From Pedobacter insulae (GTDB lineage: Bacteria; Bacteroidota; Bacteroidia; Sphingobacteriales; Sphingobacteriaceae): a DNA stretch of 64,000 nt. The stretch spans positions 124,001 to 188,000 of the forward strand of contig NZ_FOPP01000004.1 of the NCBI RefSeq assembly GCF_900113525.1, in the 5' to 3' direction. Made by a program: the position numbers and the translations under genes. Below, one piece after another: positions 1 through 8,478 of the stretch; positions within the stretch are counted from its first letter, which is position 1; each line of letters opens with the position of its first letter. The notes under the pieces are model-generated. The model was not told where the DNA came from and did no database searches. It saw only the letters and a list, made by a program, of their open reading frames with translations.

Positions 1-1615
1 CGGTTTGCCACTCTTGTAGCTGACCCCAACTTCCAATTTTATTAGGCGCTAAATGCTGTTGCATGTTGGCTACTGTTGCTTGATAATCGACATCAATTCC
101 TAAGACTTTCGCTGCATCCAGGTAGTTTTGAAATAAATCCCATACCAATTGCTGGTCGTGCATTACCCCGTCTTCTCTTGGTCCATGCTCGGGCGACCAG
201 CCCATAGGGACCACCAAGGTCCCGCCGGAAGTTTGCTTTAAACGATCTTCCCAATACTGACAAATTTCTTTCAAAATAGGATATGCTGTTTTTGCTAAGT
301 AAGCTTTATCCATAGTAAAGGCCCAATGCTCAAATACATGCTGAGCATACCATGCACTCGCGGGGATATTCCATTCCCAACCATGCCCGCCGAATATACT
401 TTGACTGGTTCTGGCAGTCCAGCCCCGGGTTCTTTCCCCAAAGGCTTTTCGGGTAGCCATGCGACTTGGTTCTTCAGCAGCAACTATAAAATCTATTAAT
501 GGTACATGGCATTCGGTTAGACCTGTAGTTTCCGCACCCCAATAGTTCATCTGGATGTTAATGTTGCTATGATAATCGCTCGCCCAAGCTGGGGTATTGC
601 TGTCGTTCCATAGTCCTTGAAGGTTAGCCGGTAATCCGCCTTTACGTGAAGAGCTTACCAGTAAATAACGCCCATACTGAAATAACGTTTCTTCCAAATC
701 GGGATCTGCAGCACCGGCAATGTATTTTTTTAATCGTATATCGGTAGCTAGTGCCAATATACTGTCGGCACTCGTGCCAATGTTGATGGTTGCAGCTTTA
801 GTAAGTCTAGTAATATCAGCAATATGACGCTTTATCAATTTTTGATAGCTTAATTTTTGCGCTGCTGTCTGTTCTTGTTGGATAAGGGGCATTGGATCTG
901 CACCACGCCAATTTAACACATAGTCTGGCTTGTAATTAGTACGGGCATTTACGTAAATCGTTAAGGTATTGCAATTCTCAAATACTAAACTATTCCCTTC
1001 TGTGCGAACTGTGCCGCCCCTCTGTAACAAGCGCAGGCTTGCAGCATATTTTAATTGATTGGGTAGGATGCCAGCAAAACTCAGTTCATTATTTTGAGCA
1101 GTGCTGATGGCGCCCTGTGCCGATGCTAAAGAGATTTTTCCAGAAAAGGCTGCCTTTTTATTAGCCGTGTATTTAAAAACAAGTACTTGGTCTGGGTGGC
1201 TAGCAAAAGCATCTCGTTTTACAGTAATTCCATTAGCAGTAAAGGTAGTGTTATGGATTCCGGTTGTGATGGCTAAAGAACGACTGTAGGAATTAACTTG
1301 GCCAATTTTATCAAAGTTGATGGTAATATCTCCAAAATTGCGATACGAGCCGAAACCGTGATCTCCGGTGGTGTATGCGCCATCCCAATTATTATCGCCC
1401 GACCAAAGACTCTGTTCATTAAATTGAATATGTTCGGTATTGATATCACCAAATAGCATGGCCCCTAATCTACCATTTCCTATCGGCAGCGCTTCGGTTT
1501 CCCACTTTTTCGCGGGTTGATTGTACCATAGCTTGGGCTTGGTTCCGTCATTGGCGTTAACCGCTAAAGCGGACATAAGCAATACCGTAGCATAAAAGAA
1601 ATTGACTGATTTCAT
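1..1615 (-). CDS. GH95 alpha-L-fucosidase, N-terminal part (cut by window edge)
   Basis: About 538 codons are present; the C-terminal part lies beyond base 1. The start ATG (complement of 1613-1615) is followed by a Sec-type signal peptide (MKSVNFFYATVLLMSALAVNA), so the enzyme is exported. The mature protein begins with a GH95-like N-terminal domain (WYNQPAKKWETEALPIGNGR, then GAMLFGD) and continues into the catalytic (alpha/alpha)6 barrel, with LPANLQGLWN and the Asn-rich HSNINIQMNYWGAE segment. In characterised GH95 enzymes that segment carries catalytic Asn residues. The last visible residues (IGSWGQLQEWQT) also fit the family. Expected role: release of alpha-1,2-linked fucose or galactose from polysaccharides in the periplasm or outside. 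The downstream acid/base region cannot be checked here. No other glycan-utilisation genes adjoin it within the window. Confidence 0.88.
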   Translation of the reverse strand, partial: MKSVNFFYATVLLMSALAVNANDGTKPKLWYNQPAKKWETEALPIGNGRLGAMLFGDINTEHIQFNEQSLWSGDNNWDGAYTTGDHGFGSYRNFGDITINFDKIGQVNSYSRSLAITTGIHNTTFTANGITVKRDAFASHPDQVLVFKYTANKKAAFSGKISLASAQGAISTAQNNELSFAGILPNQLKYAASLRLLQRGGTVRTEGNSLVFENCNTLTIYVNARTNYKPDYVLNWRGADPMPLIQQEQTAAQKLSYQKLIKRHIADITRLTKAATINIGTSADSILALATDIRLKKYIAGAADPDLEETLFQYGRYLLVSSSRKGGLPANLQGLWNDSNTPAWASDYHSNINIQMNYWGAETTGLTECHVPLIDFIVAAEEPSRMATRKAFGERTRGWTARTSQSIFGGHGWEWNIPASAWYAQHVFEHWAFTMDKAYLAKTAYPILKEICQYWEDRLKQTSGGTLVVPMGWSPEHGPREDGVMHDQQLVWDLFQNYLDAAKVLGIDVDYQATVANMQQHLAPNKIGSWGQLQEWQT

Positions 1616-1660
1616 TTGCGTTTTAATTGGTTCATTGGGGTTTAAGTTGGGAAAGATAAA

Positions 1661-1755
1661 TAATTTTGTGCAGGCACGGAAGCGGATGCTTATATGAGCG
1701 GTATTTTTGCACATTTAGCTTAATTAAAATAAACTGGCAAATTTTATTAACTTTG
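1661..1755 (+). promoter_or_regulatory. Candidate promoters for the Rrf2 regulator
   Basis: Two Bacteroidota -7 type boxes (TAnnTTTG) precede the regulator gene: TAATTTTG at 1661-1668, with a TTGG about 26 bp upstream, and TAACTTTG at 1748-1755. If the second is used, transcription would start about 5-7 nt downstream, at or next to the ATG at 1761, giving a leaderless or nearly leaderless mRNA. The motif is short and the -33 match is weak. Confidence 0.35.
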
Positions 1756-1760
1756 TACTA

Positions 1761-2198
1761 ATGCTATCAAAAAAGACAAAATACGCCATTAAAGCACTCG
1801 TAATGCTTGGTAAAAATATGGATCAGCCGCCTATGCAAATAGCCCGCATAGCTGAAGATGAACGTATTCCTAAGAAATTTCTTGAGCAGATTTTATTGGA
1901 CCTTCGTAACGCTGGCTACTTATATAGCAAAAAAGGAGCAGGAGGGGGCTATAGCCTTAACAAAGACCCCAAGGATATTTTTTTAGTTGATATCCTTCGT
2001 ATTACCGATGGACCGATAGCGATGGTGCCATGTGCCAGCATTAAATTTTATCACAAGTGCGAAGAATGCCATGATGAAGTTACCTGCGGAATTCGTAAAG
2101 CGTTTATCGAAGTGCGTGATGCTTCCTTAAAAGTGCTTGGTGAAACCAGTGTTGCTGACATTATCAATAAAGAGAAAACCCCAATTTCAGTAGTGTAG
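1761..2198 (+). CDS. Rrf2-family transcriptional regulator (CymR/IscR type)
   Basis: A 145-residue protein with the Rrf2 winged helix-turn-helix at the N-terminus (starting MLSKKTKYAIKALVML, wing region KKGAGGGYSL near residues 57-66). A C-terminal segment has four cysteines in the order C-x8-C-x2-C-x5-C (MVPCAS..YHKCEECHDEVTCGIR), compatible with a Fe-S cluster or a redox/thiol sensor. It lies immediately upstream of the sulfite reductase/siroheme/sulfate-activation genes on the same strand. By analogy with CymR-type Rrf2 proteins it is the likely local regulator of sulfur assimilation; that role is inferred from position. A shared ACTACTAA box at two downstream promoters is its best candidate operator. 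Alternative: an IscR-like Fe-S regulator whose targets lie elsewhere. Confidence 0.85.
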   Translation: MLSKKTKYAIKALVMLGKNMDQPPMQIARIAEDERIPKKFLEQILLDLRNAGYLYSKKGAGGGYSLNKDPKDIFLVDILRITDGPIAMVPCASIKFYHKCEECHDEVTCGIRKAFIEVRDASLKVLGETSVADIINKEKTPISVV

Positions 2199-2240
2199 AA
2201 GCAGTATTTTAAAAAAGTTATAACTTTTCTCCTTTAATAG

Positions 2241-2272
2241 ACTACTAAATCTATATACTTTATATATATTTG
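2241..2272 (+). promoter_or_regulatory. Promoter of the sulfite reductase operon with ACTACTAA box
   Basis: A -7 type element TATATTTG lies at 2265-2272, 85 bp before the sulfite reductase ATG. ACTACTAA at 2241-2248 occupies the place where the -33 element would be. The same octamer sits exactly 24 bp upstream of the -7 box in the promoter at 9915-9946. This is probably a regulator site overlapping the -33 region; the Rrf2 protein encoded at 1761 is the candidate binder (inference). Confidence 0.55.
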
Positions 2273-2357
2273 TCCAATTATTATTTGGTTTGTCGCTTTA
2301 TCCGGGCTAGAAAACAAATGATATTTGGTAGTGTACCCTAACAAATCTTAATTAAGT

Positions 2358-4442
2358 ATGAATAGTTTTAGAACAGAATTAGAAAACCCAATCGTCCAAC
2401 AAGATATTATCGATCTAGAAAGAAAGATCAACGATTTTCGTTCTGGTAAAATTCATGACGAGAAGTTTAGAAGCTTGCGTTTAGCGAGAGGCATATACGG
2501 TCAGCGCCAACCAGGCGTACAAATGATCCGTATTAAATTACCTTTTGGTAAAGTAACCTTTAAACAATTACTACGTATTGCTGATATCGCCGATGAGTAT
2601 GCAAGTGGTAATTTGCACCTCACAACACGTCAAGATATTCAAATTCACTATGTGAGCTTAGATCGCACACCCGAGCTTTGGCAAAAGCTAGAACAAGACG
2701 AGGTGACCATCAGAGAGGCTTGTGGTAATACCGTTCGAAATGTGACTTCATCGCCTAATGCCGGAATAGATCCTGATGAACCATTTGATGTATCGCCCTA
2801 TGCACAAGCAGTTTTTGCTTACTTCCTGCGCAATCCAATTTGCCAAGAAATGGGGCGTAAGATCAAAATCTCGTTTTCTTCTAGTGATAAAGATACTGCC
2901 TTTAGTTATATCCACGATTTAGGATTTATTCCCAAAATTAACGAAAAAGGGGAGCGGGGGTTTAAGGTGTTGTTTGCTGGTGGACTAGGAGCACAGCCCT
3001 TTTTAGCAAGTGCTATTAATGAGTTTTTGCCGGAAGATGAATTAATCCCTTTTACTGAGTCGGTATTAAGGGTGTTTGATCGCTACGGCGAACGTACCAA
3101 TAGAAATAAAGCGCGCCTCAAATATCTGGTACAGAAGTTAGGTCTGGCCGAGGTGTTAAGACTGGTTGCAGAAGAAAGAATTGCGAATAAAGTCAAAACC
3201 TTCCCAATAGATATAAACAGTGTTCCGCTTCCATATTTTCCATTTACACAAGATTATCCGCCCGTAACAATTGCCAATGAAAATCATTATCAGCATTGGC
3301 TAGCCACCAATGTGGTGCCGCAAAAGCAAAATGGATTTTACGCAGTATATGTAAAAATTAAAGTTGGCGACATCAAAACAGACCAGGCAAGAGCATTTGT
3401 ACGTGCTATCACGCCTTATGTGGCCGACGAAATTAGGGTAACGCAAAACCAAGGCCTATTGCTTAAATATGTGTCTAAAAATGCATTACAACCACTTTAT
3501 AAAGCTTTGCTAGATATAGACTTAGCACACGCAGGTTTCGATAGTCTGGCAGATATTACTACGTGCCCAGGTACCGATACTTGTAATTTAGGGATCTCTA
3601 ACAGTATGACCTTAGCCGAAGTATTGGAAGAAGTGATTTATGAAGATTTCCCAGAATTCATTTACGAGAAGAACATTAAGATCAAGATCAGTGGATGTAT
3701 GAATTCTTGCGGACAACATGGTTTGGCAGAAATTGGCTTTCATGGTAGCTCTGTTAAAGCAAATGGCAAAGTGGTACCCGCGGTGCAAGTGATGCTGGGC
3801 GGTGGAACAGTAGGTGATGGCGGAGGCCGTGTGGCAGAAAGGGTAATTAAAGTGCCTTCTAAAAGAGCACCGCAAGTATTGCATCTCATTTTAAATGATT
3901 TTAAAGCGAATAGCCCTGCAGAAGAGAATTTTCATAGCTATTACGACCGACAAGGGAAAGATTATTTCTATCAACTGTTAAAGCCGATAGCAGATCTCAC
4001 ATCCTTACAAAGCAATGAATTTGTAGACTGGGGACATGAGGAAACTTTCGAAACTGCCATAGGTGTGGGCGAATGTGCCGGGGTGGTGATAGATTTAGTG
4101 GCAACTTTACTACTTGAAGCCGAAGAAAAGTTTGGATGGGCTAAACAAGCGCTTGAACGACAGGCGTATGCAGATTCGATTTACCATAGCTACAGTACAT
4201 TTATCAGCGCAGCCAAATCACTATTGCTCGATAAAGGCATTAACAGCAGCACGCAAGTTGGCGTGATTAGAGAGTTTGACAATCACTTTGTCGAAAGTGG
4301 AGAAATAAATTTAACAACACCTTTCAGCGAGCTAGTTCTTCAAATTAATAAAAATGAGCCAACCCTAGACTTTGCGGCACAGTACTTAAATGAGGCGAAA
4401 GGTTTTTTAAAACAGATTAATGAAATACGTGCAATTGCTTAA
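2358..4442 (+). CDS. Siroheme- and Fe4S4-dependent sulfite reductase (nitrite/sulfite reductase family) with C-terminal HEPN-like domain
   Basis: 694 residues. Residues about 30-540 are the duplicated ferredoxin-type sulfite/nitrite reductase fold. The four ligands of the siroheme-bridged Fe4S4 cluster are visible: C403 and C409 in TTCPGTDTCNLG, and C447 and C451 in ISGCMNSCGQHGLAEIG. Because cysH, cysD, cysN and siroheme genes follow, the substrate is most likely sulfite (six-electron reduction to sulfide). No flavoprotein subunit (cysJ) is nearby, so ferredoxin is the likely donor. Beyond the catalytic core there is an additional helical domain (about 560-690) with ALERQAYADSIYHSYSTF and an SAAKSLLL helix, resembling HEPN domains. 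I see no RX4-6H nuclease motif, so it is probably not an active RNase. The gene starts an operon; cobA begins 2 bp after its stop. Confidence 0.9.
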   Translation: MNSFRTELENPIVQQDIIDLERKINDFRSGKIHDEKFRSLRLARGIYGQRQPGVQMIRIKLPFGKVTFKQLLRIADIADEYASGNLHLTTRQDIQIHYVSLDRTPELWQKLEQDEVTIREACGNTVRNVTSSPNAGIDPDEPFDVSPYAQAVFAYFLRNPICQEMGRKIKISFSSSDKDTAFSYIHDLGFIPKINEKGERGFKVLFAGGLGAQPFLASAINEFLPEDELIPFTESVLRVFDRYGERTNRNKARLKYLVQKLGLAEVLRLVAEERIANKVKTFPIDINSVPLPYFPFTQDYPPVTIANENHYQHWLATNVVPQKQNGFYAVYVKIKVGDIKTDQARAFVRAITPYVADEIRVTQNQGLLLKYVSKNALQPLYKALLDIDLAHAGFDSLADITTCPGTDTCNLGISNSMTLAEVLEEVIYEDFPEFIYEKNIKIKISGCMNSCGQHGLAEIGFHGSSVKANGKVVPAVQVMLGGGTVGDGGGRVAERVIKVPSKRAPQVLHLILNDFKANSPAEENFHSYYDRQGKDYFYQLLKPIADLTSLQSNEFVDWGHEETFETAIGVGECAGVVIDLVATLLLEAEEKFGWAKQALERQAYADSIYHSYSTFISAAKSLLLDKGINSSTQVGVIREFDNHFVESGEINLTTPFSELVLQINKNEPTLDFAAQYLNEAKGFLKQINEIRAIA

Positions 4443-4444
4443 CC

Positions 4445-5221
4445 ATGGAGAGAGATAAACAACACATAGAACCGAAAATAACACTATTAGGAGCTGGTCC
4501 TGGTGATCCGGAATTGATTACCCTAAAAGGTGTACTCGCTTTGCAGCGTGCAGATGTGGTACTTTATGACGCGTTAACTGACGAAGCTTTATTGAATTAT
4601 GCCCCTAAACATGCCATTAAAGTTTATGTAGGGAAGCGCTCCGGCGAGCACTCGTTTGAGCAAGACGCTATCAATAAGCTGATGGTAGACTATGCTTTAA
4701 ATTACGGACATGTTGTTCGCCTAAAAGGTGGTGACCCTTTTGTTTTTGGCAGGGGGTATGAAGAGTTAGACTTTGCAACATCGTATAATATTGCTGTAAC
4801 AGTTATTCCAGGTATTTCGAGTGCTATTGGTGTACCGGGTTTGCAGCAAATTCCAGTTACACATCGCGGTATGAGTGAGAGCTTTTGGGTAATTACGGGA
4901 ACAACTTCATCAGGTGCTGTATCGGAAGATATTTACCAAGCCGCCAATTCTAACGCAACCGTTATCATCCTAATGGGCTTAAAAAAGTTGCCGCAGATTG
5001 TCGACATTTTTAGTGTCGCGGGTAAAAACAATTTGCCAGTAGCCGTAGTGCAAAATGGCTCATCAGCTGAGGAGAAATTAGTAATTGGTAAAGTGGATAG
5101 TATTTTAAGCAAGGTAGCTGACGCAAAAATAGCGGCTCCAGCCTTGTTGATTTTTGGCGAAGTGGTTTCTCTTCATCCATCGTTTACTAAATTAATTAAA
5201 CCATATGTTAATATCGCCTAG
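4445..5221 (+). CDS. cobA: Uroporphyrinogen-III C-methyltransferase (SUMT), siroheme biosynthesis
   Basis: 258 residues, the usual length of a stand-alone SUMT. It transfers two methyl groups from SAM to uroporphyrinogen III to give precorrin-2, the siroheme precursor. Family motifs are intact: LLGAGPGDPELITLKG at the N-terminus (SAM/tetrapyrrole methylase loop), VRLKGGDPFVFGRG, VIPGISSAIGVPGLQ and the THR motif (IPVTHRGMSES). It starts 2 bp after the sulfite reductase stop, and its end overlaps the next gene by 17 bp, so translational coupling is likely. It supplies the cofactor of the sulfite reductase upstream. A second, more divergent copy lies at 9974. Confidence 0.93.
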   Translation: MERDKQHIEPKITLLGAGPGDPELITLKGVLALQRADVVLYDALTDEALLNYAPKHAIKVYVGKRSGEHSFEQDAINKLMVDYALNYGHVVRLKGGDPFVFGRGYEELDFATSYNIAVTVIPGISSAIGVPGLQQIPVTHRGMSESFWVITGTTSSGAVSEDIYQAANSNATVIILMGLKKLPQIVDIFSVAGKNNLPVAVVQNGSSAEEKLVIGKVDSILSKVADAKIAAPALLIFGEVVSLHPSFTKLIKPYVNIA

Positions 5222-6713
5222 GCCGAAAGAAGAGGTACAGTTTCCCGAGTCAGAAATGGGAAATCAGCTGTTTCCGGTTTTTATTAAACTGAACCAGTTG
5301 CGTACTTTGGTAATTGGTGGTGGCCCCGTTGCGCTTGAAAAATTAACCGCTATCTTAAAAAATAGCGAACAAGCAAATATCACACTTGTTGCTAGCGCTA
5401 TTATACCAGCAATTAGCAACTTTAAACAAACCTATCCTAAACTTAAAATCGCAGAGAAGAGGTATGAATCCAGTGACTTAAATGAGGTCGATATCGTATT
5501 TGTAGCAACGAATAACCATATACTGAACGAAGAAATTAAGGTAGATGCCCATCAACGAGGACTTCTGATCAATGTTGCCGATAAACCCGAGCTATGCGAT
5601 TTCTATTTAGGCTCTGTTGTGAAAAAAGGCGATCTCAAAATTGCTATTTCCACCAATGGGAAATCGCCAACGATTGCAAAAAGATTAAAACACTTACTTA
5701 CCGAAAGTTTGCCAGAGGAGTTGGATGCCACTTTGCAGCAAATGAGTTCTTTAAGGCAACAATTAACGGGCGATTTTGCTGCTAAAGTAAAGCAGTTAAA
5801 CAAGGTTACTGAACGACTTATTAGTCCTAAAAAAAGCTTTTTGGAAACAAATATTAAATGGCTGATTTGGCTAGTAATCCTGTCTTTTATTGGAGTAGTA
5901 GGATTTACTTTATGGAATACAGAGCCTGAATTTCAAACGTTTCTGATTAACATGGACCCATTGTTTTATTGGTTTTTGGGCGCTGGATTTACATTCGCTA
6001 TGATTGATGGTGCCATTGGTATGTCGTATGGAGTTACCACAGTCTCTTTTTCTTTAGCAATGGGTCTCCCTCCCGCATCTGCTAGTATGGCTATTCATAT
6101 CTCCGAAGTATTGAGTAATGGCATAGCAGGTTGGATGCATTTTAGAATGGGCAATGTGAACTGGAAATTATTTAAGGTCTTAATTATTCCAGCAGTTACA
6201 GGGGCGATTATTGGAGCTTATTTACTATCGTCTCTCGAAAATTTTAGTCAATACACTAAACCTGTCGTAGCGATTTATACACTGGTTCTTGGAGGTATTA
6301 TTTTGATGAAAGCTTTCAGTATAAAAAGAAAGAGAGAAACACAGAAGATTAAAAAAATAGGTGTACTAGGCTTTTTCGGTGGTTTTATTGATGCCGCTTT
6401 CGGAGGTGGATGGGGTTCGATCGTGCTGTCAAGTTTAATCGCAGGAGGTCGTCATCCTTTGTTCTCTTTAGGAACGGTAAAGATCAGTCGCTTTTTTATT
6501 GCCACGTTAAGTTCACTAACCTTTTTTACCATGTTGGGTGGGAGATACTGGGAAGCAGTTTTAGGTCTGGTTATCGGGAGTGCATTGGCTTCTCCCATTG
6601 CTGCAAGGGTTTCCAATAAAATTTCTGCTAAAACGATTATGGTAGCGGTAGGCATTATTGTAATGACTGTTAGTTTAAGAAGCATAATCAATTTCATTTT
6701 AAAATTAATATAG
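5205..6713 (+). CDS. Fusion: precorrin-2 dehydrogenase/ferrochelatase-like domain + TauE/SafE (TSUP) membrane transporter
   Basis: 502 residues in two parts. Residues about 20-205 are a CysG-N/Met8p-like domain with a Rossmann NAD loop (LVIGGGPVALEKL) and the downstream LINVADKPELCDFYLGSVVKKG and ISTNGKSPTIAKRLK segments; this family oxidises precorrin-2 to sirohydrochlorin and can insert iron. From about residue 215 there are seven to eight membrane segments of TauE/SafE type, with the two characteristic half-repeats (FAMIDGAIGMSYGVT and GGFIDAAFGGGWGSIV). TSUP proteins move sulfite, sulfonates or other organic anions. The pairing with sulfite reductase and siroheme genes suggests sulfite or sulfur-anion transport (inference). 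The ATG at 5205 overlaps cobA; an in-frame ATG at 5256 is an alternative start. cysH follows after 3 bp. Confidence 0.88.
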   Translation: MLISPRPKEEVQFPESEMGNQLFPVFIKLNQLRTLVIGGGPVALEKLTAILKNSEQANITLVASAIIPAISNFKQTYPKLKIAEKRYESSDLNEVDIVFVATNNHILNEEIKVDAHQRGLLINVADKPELCDFYLGSVVKKGDLKIAISTNGKSPTIAKRLKHLLTESLPEELDATLQQMSSLRQQLTGDFAAKVKQLNKVTERLISPKKSFLETNIKWLIWLVILSFIGVVGFTLWNTEPEFQTFLINMDPLFYWFLGAGFTFAMIDGAIGMSYGVTTVSFSLAMGLPPASASMAIHISEVLSNGIAGWMHFRMGNVNWKLFKVLIIPAVTGAIIGAYLLSSLENFSQYTKPVVAIYTLVLGGIILMKAFSIKRKRETQKIKKIGVLGFFGGFIDAAFGGGWGSIVLSSLIAGGRHPLFSLGTVKISRFFIATLSSLTFFTMLGGRYWEAVLGLVIGSALASPIAARVSNKISAKTIMVAVGIIVMTVSLRSIINFILKLI

Positions 6714-6716
6714 GAG

Positions 6717-7412
6717 ATGGAACTGACTCAATTAAAAGAAGAACTCAAAGGTTTGGGTGTTGTACACCAACTACAGCATCTGGCTGAAAAATTTAAGGGA
6801 AAAATCGTGTTCTCTACCAGTTTTGGATGGGAAGATCAGGTGGTTACACATTTAATATTTAGCCATCATATTCCCATCAAGGTTTTCACATTGGAAACGG
6901 GAAGACTATTTCCGGAAACCTATTATGTATGGAATAGAACTTTAGAAGTTTATCAACAACCGATCCATGCCTATTATCCGCAAACAGAGGCGGTGCAGCA
7001 AATGGTAAATGCCAAGGGACCAAACAGTTTTTATGAATCGGTTGAAAATAGAAAGGAGTGTTGTTATATCCGTAAGATAGAGCCTTTAAAACGCGCATTG
7101 GCCAATAATGAAATGTGGATTACAGGTATTAGAGCCGAACAAAGTGCCAATAGAGATGATATGGAGAACATAGAATGGGACGAAGGGAACAGGCTGATTA
7201 AGTTTCATCCCATCTTCGATTGGAGTTTGCAAGAAGTAAGGGATTATATCAAGAAAAATAACATTGTTTATAACACGCTGCATGATAAAGGCTTCCCGAG
7301 TATAGGTTGCGCACCCTGTACAAGGGCAGTACAACCGGGAGAGGATTTTAGAGCGGGTAGGTGGTGGTGGGAAGACCTCTCGAAGAAAGAATGCGGACTA
7401 CATGCGGGTTGA
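6717..7412 (+). CDS. cysH: Assimilatory adenylylsulfate (APS) reductase, 4Fe-4S type
   Basis: 231 residues of the PAPS/APS reductase family, which reduces activated sulfate to sulfite with thioredoxin. The N-terminus has the PP-loop-like STSFGWEDQVV segment. Cys115-Cys116 (KECCYIR) and C198-x2-C201 (GCAPCTR) form the CC...CXXC signature of the 4Fe-4S enzymes, which use APS directly. C226 in ECGLH near the end is the catalytic cysteine. This agrees with the absence of an APS kinase gene (cysC) in the cluster. The start is preceded directly by AGGAG. A CATTGCGAGG inverted repeat separates the gene from cysD. Confidence 0.93.
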   Translation: MELTQLKEELKGLGVVHQLQHLAEKFKGKIVFSTSFGWEDQVVTHLIFSHHIPIKVFTLETGRLFPETYYVWNRTLEVYQQPIHAYYPQTEAVQQMVNAKGPNSFYESVENRKECCYIRKIEPLKRALANNEMWITGIRAEQSANRDDMENIEWDEGNRLIKFHPIFDWSLQEVRDYIKKNNIVYNTLHDKGFPSIGCAPCTRAVQPGEDFRAGRWWWEDLSKKECGLHAG

Positions 7413-7438
7413 AAGATCATCGTGGCGAGGTTACGCCC

Positions 7439-7495
7439 GTCATTGCGAGGTACGAAGCAATCTGTTCGTGAGATTGCTTCGTACCTCGCAATGAC
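7439..7495. repeat. REP-like inverted repeat (copy 1)
   Basis: Perfect 25-bp arms (7439-7463 and 7471-7495) flank a 7-nt loop. Core sequence CATTGCGAGGTACGAAGCAA. It lies between cysH and cysD. The same core recurs at 9791-9853, 56249-56312 and, as a decayed half, at 21961-21986. It would form a long RNA hairpin and could modulate transcription across the cysH-cysD junction. No coding content is evident. Confidence 0.9.
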
Positions 7496-7569
7496 AGGAG
7501 CTTGGCAATGACGATTACGAATACTGAGCATGACAAAGTGAAACAAATTATAAGAAATAGCATAAAAAC

Positions 7570-8460
7570 ATGGATTATTTAGACGAACTAGAATCAGAAT
7601 CGATTCACATATTAAGAGAAGTTGCTGGGCAATTTGAGAAGCCAGCCTTATTATTTTCGGGCGGAAAGGACTCAATTACTTTAGTTCGATTGGCAGAAAA
7701 GGCTTTTCGTCCGGGGAAATTCCCTTTTCCATTAGTGCATATTGACACCGGTCATAACTTCGAAGAAACTATTCAATACCGCGACGAAATGGTACAACGG
7801 ATTGGAGAAAGGTTAATTATAGGCTCTGTGCAACAATCAATAGATGAAGGAAAGGTAATTGAGCAGACCGGTAAAAATGCCAGTAGAAATGCGCTTCAAA
7901 CGGTAACCCTTTTGGATACTATCCAGGCACATGGATTTGACGCCTGCATTGGCGGTGCGCGTAGAGATGAAGAAAAAGCGCGGGCCAAGGAACGTATTTT
8001 CTCAGTCCGTGATGAATTTGGGCAATGGGATCCAAAGCGGCAGCGGCCAGAGTTATGGAATATTTACAACGGTAAAATCCATAAAGGAGAGAATGTTCGC
8101 ATATTTCCTATTAGCAATTGGACTGAGCTGGATGTTTGGAATTACATCCGTAGGGAGAAAATTGCATTGCCAAGCATATATTTTGCCCATCAACGGGATT
8201 GTATTACCAGAAATGGTCAGCTAATGGCTGCGTCCCCTTTCTTAAATATGGACCATGAGGATGTGGTAGTGAATAGAAAAGTACGGTTCCGTACCGTGGG
8301 CGATATGTCTTGCACGGCAGCAGTTGAATCCGAAGCAGATCAGATTGATGATATCATATCGGAAATTAGTGCTTCAAAGATTTCGGAACGCGGAGCGCGG
8401 ATGGATGATAAGGTGTCGGAAGCAGCTATGGAGGATAGAAAAAAAGGGGGATACTTTTAA
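7570..8460 (+). CDS. cysD: Sulfate adenylyltransferase subunit 2 (ATP sulfurylase catalytic subunit)
   Basis: 296 residues, typical CysD length. The PP-loop motif LLFSGGKDSITLVRLAEKAF lies near residues 28-47, followed by PFPLVHIDTGHNFEET and GGARRDEEKARAKER, which are hallmark CysD segments. It makes APS from ATP and sulfate as a heterodimer with the CysN GTPase encoded 18 bp downstream. The C-terminal basic stretch ending DRKKGGYF is also usual for the family. The 157-bp gap to cysH holds an inverted repeat but no recognisable promoter, so read-through from the upstream operon is plausible. Confidence 0.95.
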   Translation: MDYLDELESESIHILREVAGQFEKPALLFSGGKDSITLVRLAEKAFRPGKFPFPLVHIDTGHNFEETIQYRDEMVQRIGERLIIGSVQQSIDEGKVIEQTGKNASRNALQTVTLLDTIQAHGFDACIGGARRDEEKARAKERIFSVRDEFGQWDPKRQRPELWNIYNGKIHKGENVRIFPISNWTELDVWNYIRREKIALPSIYFAHQRDCITRNGQLMAASPFLNMDHEDVVVNRKVRFRTVGDMSCTAAVESEADQIDDIISEISASKISERGARMDDKVSEAAMEDRKKGGYF

Positions 8461-8478
8461 TTAAAAGAACAAAACAAT

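Noticed and set aside
2213..2228. AAAAGTTATAACTTTT palindrome after the Rrf2 gene
   Set aside because: It could be a terminator or operator, but it is AT-only at its ends, has no loop, and such palindromes are common in AT-rich DNA.
7268..7675. 135-aa minus-strand open frame across the cysH-cysD junction
   Set aside because: It is composed of the antisense of cysH and cysD ends and of the REP-like hairpin; the protein has no recognisable features.
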